From assembly GCA_018257865.1 (NCBI GenBank), contig JAEUBA010000104.1:1-64000 (forward strand): DNA of 64,000 nucleotides, read 5' to 3'. The notes beneath the pieces are model-generated. The model did no database searches. It saw only the letters and a list, made by a program, of their open reading frames with translations, and was not told where the DNA came from. The position numbers were made by a program, and so were the translations under genes. Below are positions 47,641-59,950 of the stretch, in pieces (the first letter of the stretch is position 1; the number at the start of each line of letters is the position of its first letter). The DNA comes from Stereocaulon alpinum. Its lineage: Eukaryota > Ascomycota > Lecanoromycetes > Lecanorales > Stereocaulaceae.

Positions 47641-50600
47641 ACAGCCCCCGCATGTGGAACCCAAATTGAATATGCTATCGATAACGGTCTGATATCACTC
47701 TCCTACAACATGCTACTGCTCGAGTGACTATGAATAATTTGGAAAGGGTAAATGGCTTGGATGAAGCCTATACGAGCCAAGCCGTCGATCGGCTTGGCAC
47801 CAGAGATTGAGTGAATGCCGAGAATGCCTCGATCGAGTCTGTTTTCCACGAACTCATGCTGAACGATTTCAACCCATCTCTTACTATATCAACCATGTAT
47901 CCATAGATATAAATGGAAGGGCTTGTTATGAACTCGGATGCTTTGCGCTAAGTCTATCGAGACCGCGCCACAACACTTTCCGATAACGTGCTCTGCCGGA
48001 AAGAAGTCGGCGATATCGTCGCAGCGGAACCATGCTATATTTGCCTCGAAGGTTGAGAGGTTGGTGACGAGGTAGTGAGGCTACGTTGTGAATATCCACA
48101 CTAGACCCACATGGCCTATTTAGCCAAATGTGTTTCGCAGATTAGCCGGTATCCCACCTGCCACACCTTGGTCCATCTTCTGCATAATAAGGTTTGCCTT
48201 TCAAGAGCTGCTGCGCATAGGGATATTGCTGGAGTCAGGCGCCTACTGGGAAAGGGCAGCTATCGTTTTCCACAAGATCTCATTGACTTGTCCTCTCTTT
48301 GCAAGCTGCGTACCATTGCTACATCAATTCTTAGAGCGCGAGACTCAGCTGTTAGATGCTCGGTGGCTTGAGATGGTGGTAGTACACCACAGTCAGACTC
48401 AGCCGTCATATGTTAGGTGGCTCGAGAGCGGTAATGTCAAAAAGCCTGTTCAGACTCAGCTGTTGAGTGCTAGCATGCGGCGCACAAAAGGTAGACGGCG
48501 CAGGAGGGAAATGGAGAACATAGAGGCTATAGATATAGGTGGGATACTAGTCACAAGTCCGGGCAACTACATTGGTTTAGGAGGAATTGGGGTCTGGTGA
48601 GGAAGACATATGGCACTTGTGACTGTTGGTGTCTTCAGCCAGCCACAGGCAAGACTAACTGGTTTTGGGCATAGCCTCCCAACTACCGACCTCTAGTAAA
48701 ATTAGCAATATCTGAGAGGCACAAATTCTCCACTCTCATAGTCTGATGGCAAGTCGACGTGGAGGTTGACAACGTAAGTCTAGCATTGAGCCAAGTCCGG
48801 CGCTAAGCCTAATCTTGGCTGATCCCATCCAAAGCTTACCGACATTTTGGATGCTCTAGGGCAAGTTCAGGACCGCGACGCCGGGCGCTTGTCATCCGAG
48901 GCTGAATGATGTTCGCAAGCCGTTGATCCCTATCTCCAGAGAAGAGACTTGCTATAGTTGCGTAAGCCTATGCTTCAGTAGGATGGCGAGCGTACTCTCA
49001 GCGTGGAAAGCCGAGGCTGTGCACCCTGACTCACAAGCCCAAACGGGAGGACTAGCAAAGCAGGTCAGGCAGCTACCATTGCATTCCGCAAGAGAACATT
49101 TATTGTGATAGTTCAGATTGGCGTCTCCTCCTCTAGTTAGATGCAAAGTGAGCAAGGACCGGTTGCTTGTATCTTCGTTGTCAGTACCGCTGCCTTGCGC
49201 CTTGCACTAATCCGCCCCATTATTGTGAACTGTGTTAATTTTGTGCAGCCTTACTTAAGGATGCCACCTGAAGCACATACTGTTTCAACAGGCCTGGCTA
49301 TGAAATCTAAAAGCATTGTGGCTTGTAGGATTTGTGCCTGAAGCTTCTCGACAGCCTTGGAACATGAGAATCATACGTCTATAAGTGTTGCCTGAAAACC
49401 CCCCACAGAGATGATCAACGGACAGAAGGCTTCTCTCGGACATCTCGATTCCGGTCGAACCAATTGCACACCAACCTGAAACATCTCATCCGGCTCGGTA
49501 TCTACCCTTTTGCCCGCCAATTAGAACTACAATGTAAGCGACTTCATTGGGATCGTTCTCTTCGCTACTATATGCCAATCTCATGTCACGAAACACCAGA
49601 AGGGAGCCGGAAACCTTTTCAGCTCCAAGGACACGTCATCCACTGTATATGTCGTCTTAAACGAATAATGCTAACTCCGAAATGTCGTAGGTGTCAGCCC
49701 CTCAAATGCTATTACACCGGTTGCCGACACACTGAGTCGTATGGGACAGCAAGATGCCCCGCTGTCAGATACGGCAAAGGCGAATGTGAAGGCCGCCAGA
49801 AGAGCAAATACGAAGAGGACAGGGGAGACTGTGAAGCTTGCAGGGATGCGCGGCTTGAAGCACGGAGCTCCACCGTTTGGGATGCCGAGCAGAGTCTGGT
49901 CTCGATGGGATATCAGATGAATCGAAGCGGCAAGTGGGTTGACAGCGATGGTGTGATATTAGAAGCATAAGGTGTTCACATTGCACATGCTCTCTTTACT
50001 TGCCTAGACGATGGTCAATTTCTGTGTGACTGGTTTTGCTGGGGTATGAAACGTGGTGGCATTTTGAGGGAATCTCCCAACTAGCCAGGTCAATACGAGT
50101 CGTTAGAAAGGCAGTAAGATCGCGGTAATAGTGATTAAGCATAGTCCCTGTTCCGGTATATGCCAATGTTCTGAAATTGAGGGTTATGATGGAAGAGGCA
50201 GTGGCCTGATCGTATCTACACTGAGGGTGGATTTCGAAGAGCACCGCCAAAAAACTCAAAAAGTTTGCATACGTAAAGCGTCCTCGTGAATTTTCTCGAC
50301 GGTTTACCATTGCATGCTACCTCATGAATGACACTCTTTAAGTTCAAACTTATCATTGACATATAGGTAATGCGCCAGGGTTCATTCGCTAGGTAAGACC
50401 TTGAGATTTTCTTAGTCCCTCCCACTCCAGGCGCCTCGCCGCTTCAGCCCGACAGCCTTTCGGACGCCTTGTGGCAGGATCCCCCGACAGGCCTTCCTTC
50501 TTTCTTAGCCGCTTCGCTTCAAGTAGAGGAGACGCATTGCAGTCTGCTGTGAGCATCAATCACGCAAGCCTATCAACAACAACCACGTTGAAGTGCAGAG

Positions 50601-51317
50601 ATATACGAAACAAGCACTACGTACTAGTGGGGTCAGCCCTATCTACCATTTGTTGATCCGCGTCATATCCATAGAACGCGAGCCATCGATTCTACTCTCT
50701 ACATCTCCTTCGACTTTCGACCTTGTCGTCGTCAGCAACATTTACTTAGAGCACGGCACTATTCACGATTCCGCTGCCCTAAGTCTCCCCCATCGTCATA
50801 TACTTGTTGTATTTTCACCTCTTCGTTCCAGATAATTGTCGCAAATGATCTGACAGATTCGCCTTCTGTGGCCTCGCAGCAGTTTGTTAAAGCGTGACAC
50901 AAGCGACGCAGCTGCCAACACCGCATCATCCACAGCCAAAACAGTTATACATTTGTCAGCCGACTACATCGTGTCTTCTATACTACTGCTAGAGAAAGAA
51001 TCTTGGGGCAACTCTCCCCTTTACAGACAAGGACTTTCGGCAACTTTCTCATTCACTGCATGCCTTCACCCTTTCTCCGACCTTAACACTAGACTTCTCT
51101 AAGGAGGTCACCCACTCTGTATAACCGTGTCTCTTAGAACATCATCTCCAGACCGCGTCTACTCATGTCTCACACTGAACCCTGGTTTAGTAATTTCACC
51201 GTGGCGTCCTCTGACCCAATCTCAGACACTAGACCGACATTCATCGACGCATTTCCTATGCTCAGTAACCACCACATCTCTTGATGCTTCACCTCCCAGG
51301 CCTCACCCAAAGTCACC
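47641..51317. other. Gene-poor stretch of 3.7 kb
   Basis: No gene can be supported with confidence. 48130-48600 is open on the plus strand for 156 codons but has no ATG at its start and contains imprecise repeats of an AGACTCAGC-type unit near 48340-48470. A cysteine-rich ORF at 49572-49970 is listed separately. From about 50400 the sequence is probably the promoter and a long leader of the SNF2 gene. Confidence 0.45.
49572..49970 (+). CDS. Possible small Cys-rich protein
   Basis: From ATG 49572 an ORF of 132 codons includes a cluster of paired cysteines (CRRCQ, CYYTGC, CEACRD) followed by a WDAEQSLVSMGYQMNRSG segment that looks like real coding sequence. A plausible intron (GTATAT...TGCTAAC...GTAG, about 49644-49690) would remove part of the ORF but leaves exon 1 uncertain in phase, so the start may be elsewhere. 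Similar cysteine spacing occurs in uncharacterised Pezizomycotina proteins. It could equally be a decayed gene. Function unknown. Confidence 0.3.
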   Translation: MPISCHETPEGSRKPFQLQGHVIHCICRLKRIMLTPKCRRCQPLKCYYTGCRHTESYGTARCPAVRYGKGECEGRQKSKYEEDRGDCEACRDARLEARSSTVWDAEQSLVSMGYQMNRSGKWVDSDGVILEA

Positions 51318-54300
51318 ATGGAACCACCAACGTCACAGCCTCGAGCGTCTGAGTTGTGGGAAAAAATTACGTCAGTGAAGGAACAACTTCAGAATCTCAG
51401 GCAGACAGACAATGACTACGATACGACGAAGATGATCCTTGAACACGGTCTGGCCAGCCTGGAAGAACAATTGGAGGCACTGCAGGGTGCAGGGGAACAG
51501 TGGCAGTACGAAAACGAAAAGGAGCTCCCATGCAATAGTGCTGCCGGCAGCCTTCCAATAATTGGGAGTCACCGTCCACACTCAAGTTATACGACATCTA
51601 ATCCTCGAGATGGTTTCGCACCTTATGCTGGGAGCTCCCATAACGCATTCGGAGGTCATTTTGCTTCGGATGGAGTAATGGCAGGACAGGGCCGACCAGC
51701 CGTCGCACCTTCGTGGGACTTCGGCTCTCTGGACGATTCAACAACTCCAGACACACCTGGATTTGCCTCCTTAGATGGACATTCCGCCTCTGGCTCTAAT
51801 TCAAGTCCCGACTCTGATTTCCTACGTCCCCCAAAACGACCGCGAGACAGCTTTGGTCTTGCGAACGATCCGATGGGCCGCACAACAAAGTCCATGCGCA
51901 CGACGCCAAGTCCCGCAGTGACTGGACAGACTACTCCAACATCACTGGAGTCCTTCGACCTTGGCGAAAACTCGGACCTCTTTCGGTTATTCGGTGGGAA
52001 TCCAAAGGAGCACATGCGCGAGTTGCGTGAGGACCAGAAGGCGGCAGAGCAGATGATGGAAGAGAGGAGACGGCAAGAGCTTGCTGATGAAGCATTTGCC
52101 AGGGCCCTGCAAGGGGAGGATGCTGTCTCGGAGAACTTCGCCCCACCTGGCCAGAGTTTGAGTTCTTGGCATACCTCGCAGGCTACCCTTGACTCTCAAG
52201 GGCGTCTTCGTCGCTCAGAGCCACAATCATCATCACCCGTGACCGTTCTTGAGGATCCGTTCTCCAATACGTCTTTGCCAATGAAGCAGGAGAACGGGTA
52301 CCACACTGCTAGCGGTGGTCTTCCAGTCAAGCAGGAGAACGGGTACCACACCGCTAGCGGTGGTCTACCAGTCAAGCAGGAGAGATCTTATCAACCACGG
52401 TCATATCGGCTTCCCAACAATATCATAGATCTATGCAGTGATGATGATCCCGACCAATTCGATACCATTGCTAGCCATCCGAGCAGCGATCTTATCGAGA
52501 TCGATCCACAGACATTTAGTGGCAACAACCGCCAGGGGCAGAATTTGGGCAGCATGGTAGGCTCGTACGGTTCATACGGTAGTGGCGGAGGAAGCAGCAA
52601 TTCAGCAAACTGGGGCTACAATGGGCCACATTTCGGCCAGTCTCTGGTCAATGCTGCCCAAGGCGTGTACAACTCAGCGGTTAATCTCGTTGACGATCAG
52701 ATTGCAAGCTATGGAAACACGCCAATAGGCTTTGGCGGCACGTCGGTATATGGCAATAACGGACTAGACGCTTCCTCGAATTACATGGATCTGACGTCCT
52801 ACACCCCGACACCTACCTTCGCTCACGACGTATTCGGCAGGCATGGGCTCAACGCCGAAGACCCGGCTAATCAAGTTTTGGTAGATCAGTATAACTACCG
52901 GGTCGATTACCTAACCAATGATCCCACACGCTCTGCAGCCGAGATCAAGTCACTCTTGGAGAACATCCGTCCAGACGAGGAACTGCCCCCAGAGAACCGC
53001 GAGGGCACACCAGAAGCTATGCAGTATCCACTAATGGAACATCAGAAACTTGGTCTGACTTGGATGAAGTCTATGGAAGATGGTTCAAACAAGGGCGGGA
53101 TTTTGGCGGACGACATGGGTCTTGGAAAGACCATTCAAGCCCTGGCCTTGATGGTTTCCCGCAAGAGCAACGATAGACTCCGGAAAACAACTCTCATCGT
53201 CTGCCCAGTTGGTCTTCTGAGACAATGGGAACGCGAAATCAGAATTAAGCTGAAACCAACCCATCAATTGAAGACATACATCCTCCACGGCGAGAAACGA
53301 AATGTCAAATGGGAGACTCTTCGCACCTTTGATGTCGTACTCACTACTTTTGGCACACTTGGCACGGAGTACAAGCGGAGAGAAGGGATCGAGATGGCCA
53401 AACGTCAGAACCCGAATTGGAGGCCCACTGGCAAGGCGGACCATCTCCCACTACTTAGTGATGATTCGAAGTGGTTTCGAGTGATTATCGACGAAGCTCA
53501 ATGCATCAAAAATAAAAGCACCAAGGCAGCATTGGGTGCCTCCCACTTGCAGGCCGTTCACCGTTTCTGCATGACTGGCACACCTATGCAGAACAGCATC
53601 AACGAACTTTACTCTCTTATCAACTTCTTACGTATCAAACCATACTGCGAGGAGAAGAATTTCAAACGCGACTTCACAAATCCTCTGAAAGGGCACAGTG
53701 ACGGACTGAAACAGAAAGCAATGAGACAGTTGCAAGCGCTTCTCAAAGCTATCCTCTTAAGACGCACCAAGAAGTCCCAGATCGATGGCAAACCTATCTT
53801 GAATTTGCCGGAACGGACGACTGAACCTCAGCATGCCGTCTTCAGTGACGATGAAGACGCTTTCTACCAAGCCCTGCAAACACGGACTCAACTTCAATTC
53901 AACAAGTTCCTCAAAGCTGGGACTGTTGGCAAACACTATTCCAATATCCTAGTTTTACTCTTACGGCTTCGACAAGCTTGTTGCCATCCCCATCTGATCA
54001 GAGATTTCAGTCAGGCGTCAGGTGCCACAGAAATCAGCCCTGAGGACATGATGAAGCTAGCTAGAGAACTGGCCCTGGACGTGGTTGCCCGCATCAGAGA
54101 GCAAAGCAACTTGAACGATGACTGTGCGCTCGAGTGTCCTGTCTGCATGGATATGACGGACAATTCGATCATCTTCGTCCCTTGTGGCCACAACACTTGC
54201 TCGGAGTGCTTTGCACGGATCTCAGACCCATCTCAGGCTCCAGCCGACGGTGATATCGGGGAAGGTAGTAATTCCGTGAACGTGAAATGCCCTAGTTGCA

Positions 54301-55344
54301 GAGCTAAAGTCATGCCGTCAAAAGTCATCGACCATAATGCCTTCAAAAGGGTTCATATGCCAGAGAAGATCGCTGAGGCTTTTGAGGACGAGGCTGCCGA
54401 CGATGCCGAGACAACCGACGATAGCGATAGTGATAGCGATAGTGAGGATGATGAGGAAGACGACGACCAAGTGGACTCCAAGGGTAACCTCAAGGACTTT
54501 GTTGTTGAAGACGATACCTACGATGAAACTTCAGACAGCGAAGATGAAGGCGAGGGGTATGGCCCTGGAAGGACACCGTTCGAGAAATCCAAGAGGAGCA
54601 AGAAACTCAAGAAGAGCAAACGCAAGGGTAAAGGAAAGGCGACCGAGAAGCCACCTAAGAAGACCTTAGCTCAGCTCAAGAAAGAGGGTCAGCGCAATGT
54701 GAAGTCTCGTAGACGCTATCTCAAACGGCTCAACAAAGACTGGATCCCCAGTGCGAAGACCCTGAAAACCCTGGAGATCCTCCGAGTCATTCAAGAGCGA
54801 AAAGATCCTCAGACCAGGCAGTGTGAGAAGACTATCATCTTCAGTCAATTTACATCGCTATTGGACCTTCTCGAAGTACCGATAGCTCAGGAAGACTGGG
54901 GTTACACTCGTTATGATGGAAGCATGAGTGCTAACGCTCGCAATGATGCAGTCATGGAGTTCACAGACAAGAAGGACTGCAAGATTATGCTTGTTTCTCT
55001 CAAGGCGGGGAATTCGGGTCTCAATCTCATCGCTGCTTCTCAAGTCATCATGCTTGATCCGTTCTGGAACCCATACATCGAAGAGCAAGCTATTGACCGG
55101 GCCCATCGTATAGGACAGCAGAAGCCTGTGCAAGTGCACCGCGTGATTGTGCAAAACACCGTGGAAGACCGCATTCTCGCCCTGCAAGAGAAGAAGCGCG
55201 AGCTTATCGAGGCAGCTCTCGACGAGAATGCTAGCAAGAGCATCAGTCGATTAGGAGTAAGGGAGCTGGGCTTCCTTTTCGTACGTGTGCCCGATAGCCT
55301 TTGAGTACACGCATACTGACTTGCTTCAGGACGTGGAAACTTGA
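51318..55344 (+). CDS. ULS1: SNF2-family ATPase with RING finger (Uls1/Ris1-like)
   Basis: Exons 51318-55280 and 55330-55344 encode 1325 residues, with the start in a good context (CACCATGG). Order: N-terminal coiled coil (about 12-55), disordered region, three LP(M/V)KQE segments (about 320-355), an acidic SUMO-interaction motif IIDLCSDDD (about 367), SNF2 ATPase lobe 1 with DDMGLGKT (about 597) and DEAQ (about 724), a C3HC4 RING (about 940-1000) inserted between lobes, an acidic/basic spacer, and lobe 2 with KAGNSGLNL and QAIDRAHRIGQ (to about 1270). This is the architecture of Uls1/Ris1, a nuclear translocase and SUMO-targeted ubiquitin ligase acting on chromatin. Rad5 would carry a HIRAN domain, not seen here. 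A 49-nt intron removes a stop near the end. Confidence 0.9.
52282..52371 (+). repeat. Tandem 45-bp repeat within the SNF2 gene
   Basis: Two 45-bp units, starting at 52282 and 52327, differ at only about two positions and each encode KQENGYHTASGGLPV in frame. A partial third unit (KQE plus divergent sequence) follows. The near identity suggests recent slippage or gene conversion. Confidence 0.9.
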
Positions 55345-56203
55345 TCTTCAGACATAATTTAGCCAGCTACAATCTAACATTTCTGTATACAAACGGCTTC
55401 CGAACATACCTGGCTACGCTTCGTTCCGTTCGGCAAATCAGCACATTGAACTTTACTCCGCGAGACCGTTAATCCGCAGTCGGTTCACCACAATCTGTTC
55501 ACAGCAACAGTACCATCCCTTCGTCACATATTTCACTTCCGGTCTATAGACTTCATGCAGGAATACATCGCCTACGACTACATTTAATTGTTGTGCAGTG
55601 GTTAACACCAACATGTATTGTCGCAATGACCGCTTTAAGAGATACCCGGGAAAAATGGCACAACTGCGTCATCTGGCGTTGATGAAAAAGGGATATTTCG
55701 GATTGCCGAGAGCTGTATCAGCGGCCTCACGATGGCTGTACGATAGATTAGACCAAGGGCTCCATACCGCTTTCAGATACATTCATTTGAATATAACGCC
55801 GTTACTGTAAACATGGAATACAATCGCTTACTTGCTTGCTTGCTGTGACTATCAGGAGACAACGCAAGAAGGTCGCACACTGGTCGGCATGCCATTCGAG
55901 GCGGTCAACTCTCGATAGCCTTCCAACTCCGGACTCACTGGAGCAGTGCTGGAACAGTGGAGACATGTGCCATTACACCGATCCGGTATAGCCCATCGAA
56001 AGCAGTACTCGAAAACAAAGGAATGAACAGCAGAAGGGCTTGAGTCGAGACAAGTATACATTCAATGCTATGTTTACCAGCCTATCGCACATATCCACCC
56101 TTACGTGCAAACCAAAGACCCACGTCTGACCATGATTGCTACGAGTCGACTACCACCATAGTATCCACTTTCTTCGCTACATTATCATATCCCACCATAT
56201 CCT
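55345..56203. other. 3' region between convergent genes
   Basis: SNF2 and IF1 genes converge here. A 70-codon plus-strand ORF at 55598-55810 begins without an ATG in good context and has no domain. No other feature. Confidence 0.4.
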
Positions 56204-56673
56204 CTACTTCTTCCCCGAGTTCAACTGCTCCGTCCTATGACAAAAGCCCCATCAGTATACCTTGACCCTTGATCCCTAATAGCTTCTGGTGGCGGGGAAA
56301 GAACATACACATTCTTATCCAGCTCATCCAAATGCTTCTGATGTTCTGCAATTTTATCCTTCAGCGCCTTTAGCTTCTCCATCTCTCGCTGGCGTACGTA
56401 ATAGGCTTCTTCGCCCTGTTCGCGCTTGGAGAATGCATCCCTATCAAGACACCCTGTCATCAGCAAAGCCGTTCACTACGACCAATATGGAATAGACATG
56501 AGTAGATGCTCGCTAGGCGTAGCAACATACCCTTGAGCTGCTCCACCCGACCTTGTGGCTCCGGTATCTCCCTCGCCCATCCTGACGGCTGTAGTAGTGA
56601 TGGTTCGGCTGGCTGGGTAGAGTGTGCTACGGAGACCCGGCTTGAGTGTTTGGATGAGTGATTGACGAAGCAT
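56204..56673 (-). CDS. INH1: Mitochondrial F1F0-ATPase inhibitor IF1
   Basis: Three exons (56673-56531, 56440-56309, 56234-56204) encode 101 residues. IF1 binds the F1 catalytic interface and blocks ATP hydrolysis when the matrix acidifies. The first ~30 residues are basic and hydroxylated without acids, a mitochondrial presequence; then comes the inhibitory segment around DAFSKREQGEEAYYVRQRE and a coiled coil ending HLDELDKN. Exon 2 ends at a canonical GTATGT donor, and the last exon adds a short tail of nine residues. Without this splice the ORF would run 30 codons into unlike sequence. Divergent from NAS2. Confidence 0.9.
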
Positions 56674-56873
56674 GATTGTAGAATGACGTGATGCCGTTTT
56701 GGTTTGTTGATTCGAAGGTGGAACTTGTTTGGGCTTGGGCGGGGAGATGGCCCTTAGAGAGAGCCGCGGGTAGCGCGCTAGTGGGCAAGGTAAAGTAGGC
56801 AGCTCGGAGCTATTTACTGATTAACTTTGACGTTTACACTTATGATAAACAAACGATACGACTCTTGAAAGAT
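56674..56873. promoter_or_regulatory. Bidirectional promoter between IF1 and NAS2
   Basis: Start codons are 200 bp apart on opposite strands, so the two promoters must overlap. No named site is identified. Confidence 0.5.
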
Positions 56874-57761
56874 ATGGGACTTCATATGGATGATATTCAT
56901 ACTCCTACGGTGCCCTCTGGGCCTACTACGGGGCAAAGGGTGGCAAATGGTGGGAGCAACGAGAAGCGGTCGTTGATGGAGTTGATTGATGAGAAGACGA
57001 GGGTTGAGGAGGAGCTTAGTGCTTTGGGAAGTGTGCTTGATAGTGTATGTTTCATTCTTCGCACTCTTCGCCTTGAGAGCAAGGTGGCGTCTAACATGTT
57101 CTGGTCTGCAGCACGGCGTCAACATGAATACAAGCCTCACAACCTTCGATGGCTACCCAAGAGATGACCTAGACATAGCACAAAGTGCGTAGTCCCTCTA
57201 CGCCCTGCTAGTGGTCAAAATACCGACGTGGTCATAGTACGAATTACAAGAGCTCGGATAATACACCTACGGAACGACTACAAAGCTTTGATGTCGAAGA
57301 TCGAGCTTGGACTACATGAACACCACGCTACGTACCAAGCTTCAAATCCGCCACCTTCTTCAAGTTCGAGTCAAGCAGCTGGAAGCAGTAGTAACGCAGA
57401 TCAAGGGCTGGTTGATACCCCGTTTGCAAAGGTCAACAGCGTTGTAGATGGGAGTCCAGCAGATCAGGCAGGGTTGAAAGTTGGAGATCGCATACGAAGG
57501 TTTGGAAATGTGAATTGGATCAATCATGAGAAGTTGAGCAAGGTGGCGGAGACCGTACAGAGGAATCAAGGGGTAAGCTCGCTGTTCAAGATCAGGAGTG
57601 GGCTTGACTGATTCTGATGGTATGAGCAGCAAAATGTGGTAGTCAGGGTTGTTCGGGGTGCAGGCTCCGGTCAAACACCTGAGGAGTTGACTCTGAACCT
57701 TACACCAAGAAGCAACTGGGGTGGGCGAGGGTCGCTAGGCTGTCATCTACTGCCAACGTGA
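56874..57761 (+). CDS. NAS2: 26S proteasome assembly chaperone Nas2 (PSMD9)
   Basis: Four exons (56874-57044, 57112-57184, 57238-57572, 57630-57761) encode 236 residues. Nas2/p27 binds the Rpt5 tail and assists base assembly of the 19S regulatory particle. Seen: an N-terminal coiled coil (SLMELIDEKTRVEEELSAL), the ITRARIIHLRNDYKALM helix after intron 2, a Ser-rich linker, and a C-terminal PDZ domain (FAKVNSVVDGSPADQAGL, then VVVRVVRG after intron 3). Introns of 67, 53 and 57 nt join in frame. The start could also be the Met four codons downstream (56886). Confidence 0.92.
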
Positions 57762-58308
57762 TTAGCTGCCTGAAAGTTGGAGAAGGATGCAGAGTTCGTA
57801 ATCGCTGATGATTATTGCATGGCTACGGCGCTTTGGGTGAAGGAATGAAAGGAGGTTTTCGTATATCATGAAATACCACTGAGTGATAGAGCGAGGCTCT
57901 ATCAGCCCATCAGCATAAGAACTGCTATGAACGAATCAACGCTGGCCATGTGTAGAGAGCTTAGTGATTCCGAAAGTTCAACTCGCAGAAGCTGTTGGAA
58001 GTTAGACATGGCTGACTAATTCCCGAACATGCTTCTGATTGGCCAGAATCTAGCGGTACCCGATGTCTTGCTGTCGCCTCATCAACTTCCGCGCTTGCCT
58101 ACCAAGCATTTTATACTACCAGATAAATTCTTCCTCAGGACCATTGCTCTCACTTTGCAAAGCAATCACATCCCATCCAGTAAGGCCTCCTCCCTCTCCA
58201 TTGCCACCGATCTACCATCAGCCTCTCAACACATAAGGCAGGGTCGCCGAGCATTACTCATAATTACATCAGAATCCCTACCAGATATACTGCACAGGGT
58301 CGCTCAAA
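57762..58308. other. Promoter/leader of the Ran gene
   Basis: A 110-codon plus-strand ORF (58029-58361) overlaps the Ran start in another frame and has no recognisable content. The sequence is otherwise without features. Confidence 0.4.
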
Positions 58309-59286
58309 ATGGCACAGGCAGCTGCAGGGCCTCCTACCTTCAAGCTTGTGCTTGTCGGTGACGGTGGAACAGGAAAGGTTAGTTGGAGTCCATCACTTGT
58401 CTTATCGACTTGCGCTTGAGGGTAGTTGGGGCACGGGGATTGAGAAGACTCCCAACACGCGAGCAGGCTTTCTGTATTCTCTGCCACGGAGATTTCAGAT
58501 CGTACTCACCTACCAGGTATAGGGGCTAATTATTTGGGCCAGACTACTTTCGTCAAGCGTCATTTGACCGGAGAGTTTGAGAAGAAGTACATCGCAACGC
58601 TAGGTGTTGAGGTTCATCCTCTGGCTTTCACCACAGTATGTTATAACACGGGCTGAAGATTCGCACAACGGCTGGCTCATGGTGCTCTAGAACTTCGGAG
58701 GAATCCAGTTCGACGTCTGGGATACCGCAGGGCAGGAGAAATTTGGTGGACTGCGAGATGGGTACTACATCAACGGCCAGTGCGGCATCATCATGTTCGA
58801 TGTGACGTCCCGTATTACGTACAAGAACGTGCCTAACTGGCATCGTAAGTTTGGCGCGATTATAGGAGGGGCCACTTGTCTAATAGACCTCGCAGGTGAC
58901 CTCGTCCGTGTCTGCGAGCAGGTTCCAATCGTCCTTTGCGGGAACAAGGTCGATGTGAAGGAGCGCAAGGTCAAGGCAAAGACAATCACTTTCCACCGAA
59001 AGAAGAACCTACAATACTACGACATCTCTGCCAAATCCAACTACAACTTCGAGAAGCCATTCTTGTGGCTAGCTAGGAAGCTCGTTGGCAATCCAGGTCT
59101 GGTGAGTAAAGAAAAATTGGTCTTCGAATGAAAAGGCTGATCAATGTCATATAGGAATTCGTCGCTGGCATCGCCCTTGCACCTCCCACCGTAGAGGTTG
59201 ACGCAAAGCTTCTGGAGCAATACAACAAGGAGATGGAGGATGCCGCACAACAGCCACTGCCCGATGAGGAGGACCCAGATCTGTAA
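58309..59286 (+). CDS. GSP1: Ran GTPase (Gsp1)
   Basis: Five exons (58309-58377, 58543-58635, 58691-58844, 58896-59101, 59155-59286) encode 217 residues, the usual length of Ran, which drives nuclear import and export. G motifs are intact: GDGGTGKT (split by intron 1 after the Lys), the effector region with KKYIATLGVEVHP, DTAGQEK, NKVD and SAK. The C-terminal switch ends in DEEDPDL, close to the usual acidic DEDDDL. There is no C-terminal prenylation motif, as expected for Ran. Intron 1 (165 nt) is unusually long for this window. Confidence 0.97.
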
Positions 59287-59950
59287 AGCAGCACTCCAAC
59301 AGTGGTCAAAGGCAGTAGTCTGAGAAGGGAGACTACTGTCTGGAGGTTAGGAAAGGAGATGCATTGGGAACCTTGACAAGTTGTGTTCTCTTCTGCCAGC
59401 AGTCTATACCAAGTCTTGCATGTATTATGCGGTACGATGATACACTTTGTCTCATGTCAGCCATTAGATCGACAGCAAGCGAACGAGAAAAGCGACGAGG
59501 CTCCAGTTACGAGAAGCAGGTCCTATTGAAAGTAGTCGCATACAGGATCCTCACTAGATCAACTTTGTAGGTAGACTAATATTAGCACAGAACAAGCTAC
59601 TTTCTGCTGCATTCCTAACGCCTCAAGCATTGGGGTGGCGAACTATGCGGAGAACACATGACTGTGTTTTCTCCGTTCAAGCCTCATTTTCTACAATCGT
59701 TCTGGTGTTGCGGTGGCTTTCAGCCGCACACTCCCCACTTCGCTCTCCCTTCACCTTTCTCATTCTCTTACAACCATACTCCTTCTCCCACAACACCTTC
59801 TCAGATCACAGCATCAGAAGGTATGTAGTTCCTCAGCTACAACATCTGAAAGCCACAAATACTCATGCTGTCAGGTCACCAATAACTGCTCACTCGTTGA
59901 TATTGCGACTCTCAAAGGTTCCCGTTATCGATACTATTCACTCGCCCGAG
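59287..59950. other. Intergenic region
   Basis: 3' flank of Ran and upstream of the ubiquitin-domain gene. The frame of the next gene is open upstream to about 59630, but this extension reads like leader sequence, and has several Met codons of uncertain use. Confidence 0.4.

Noticed and set aside
48130..48600. 156-codon ORF in the gene-poor stretch
   Set aside because: Starts without ATG and contains imprecise repeats; not coding-like.
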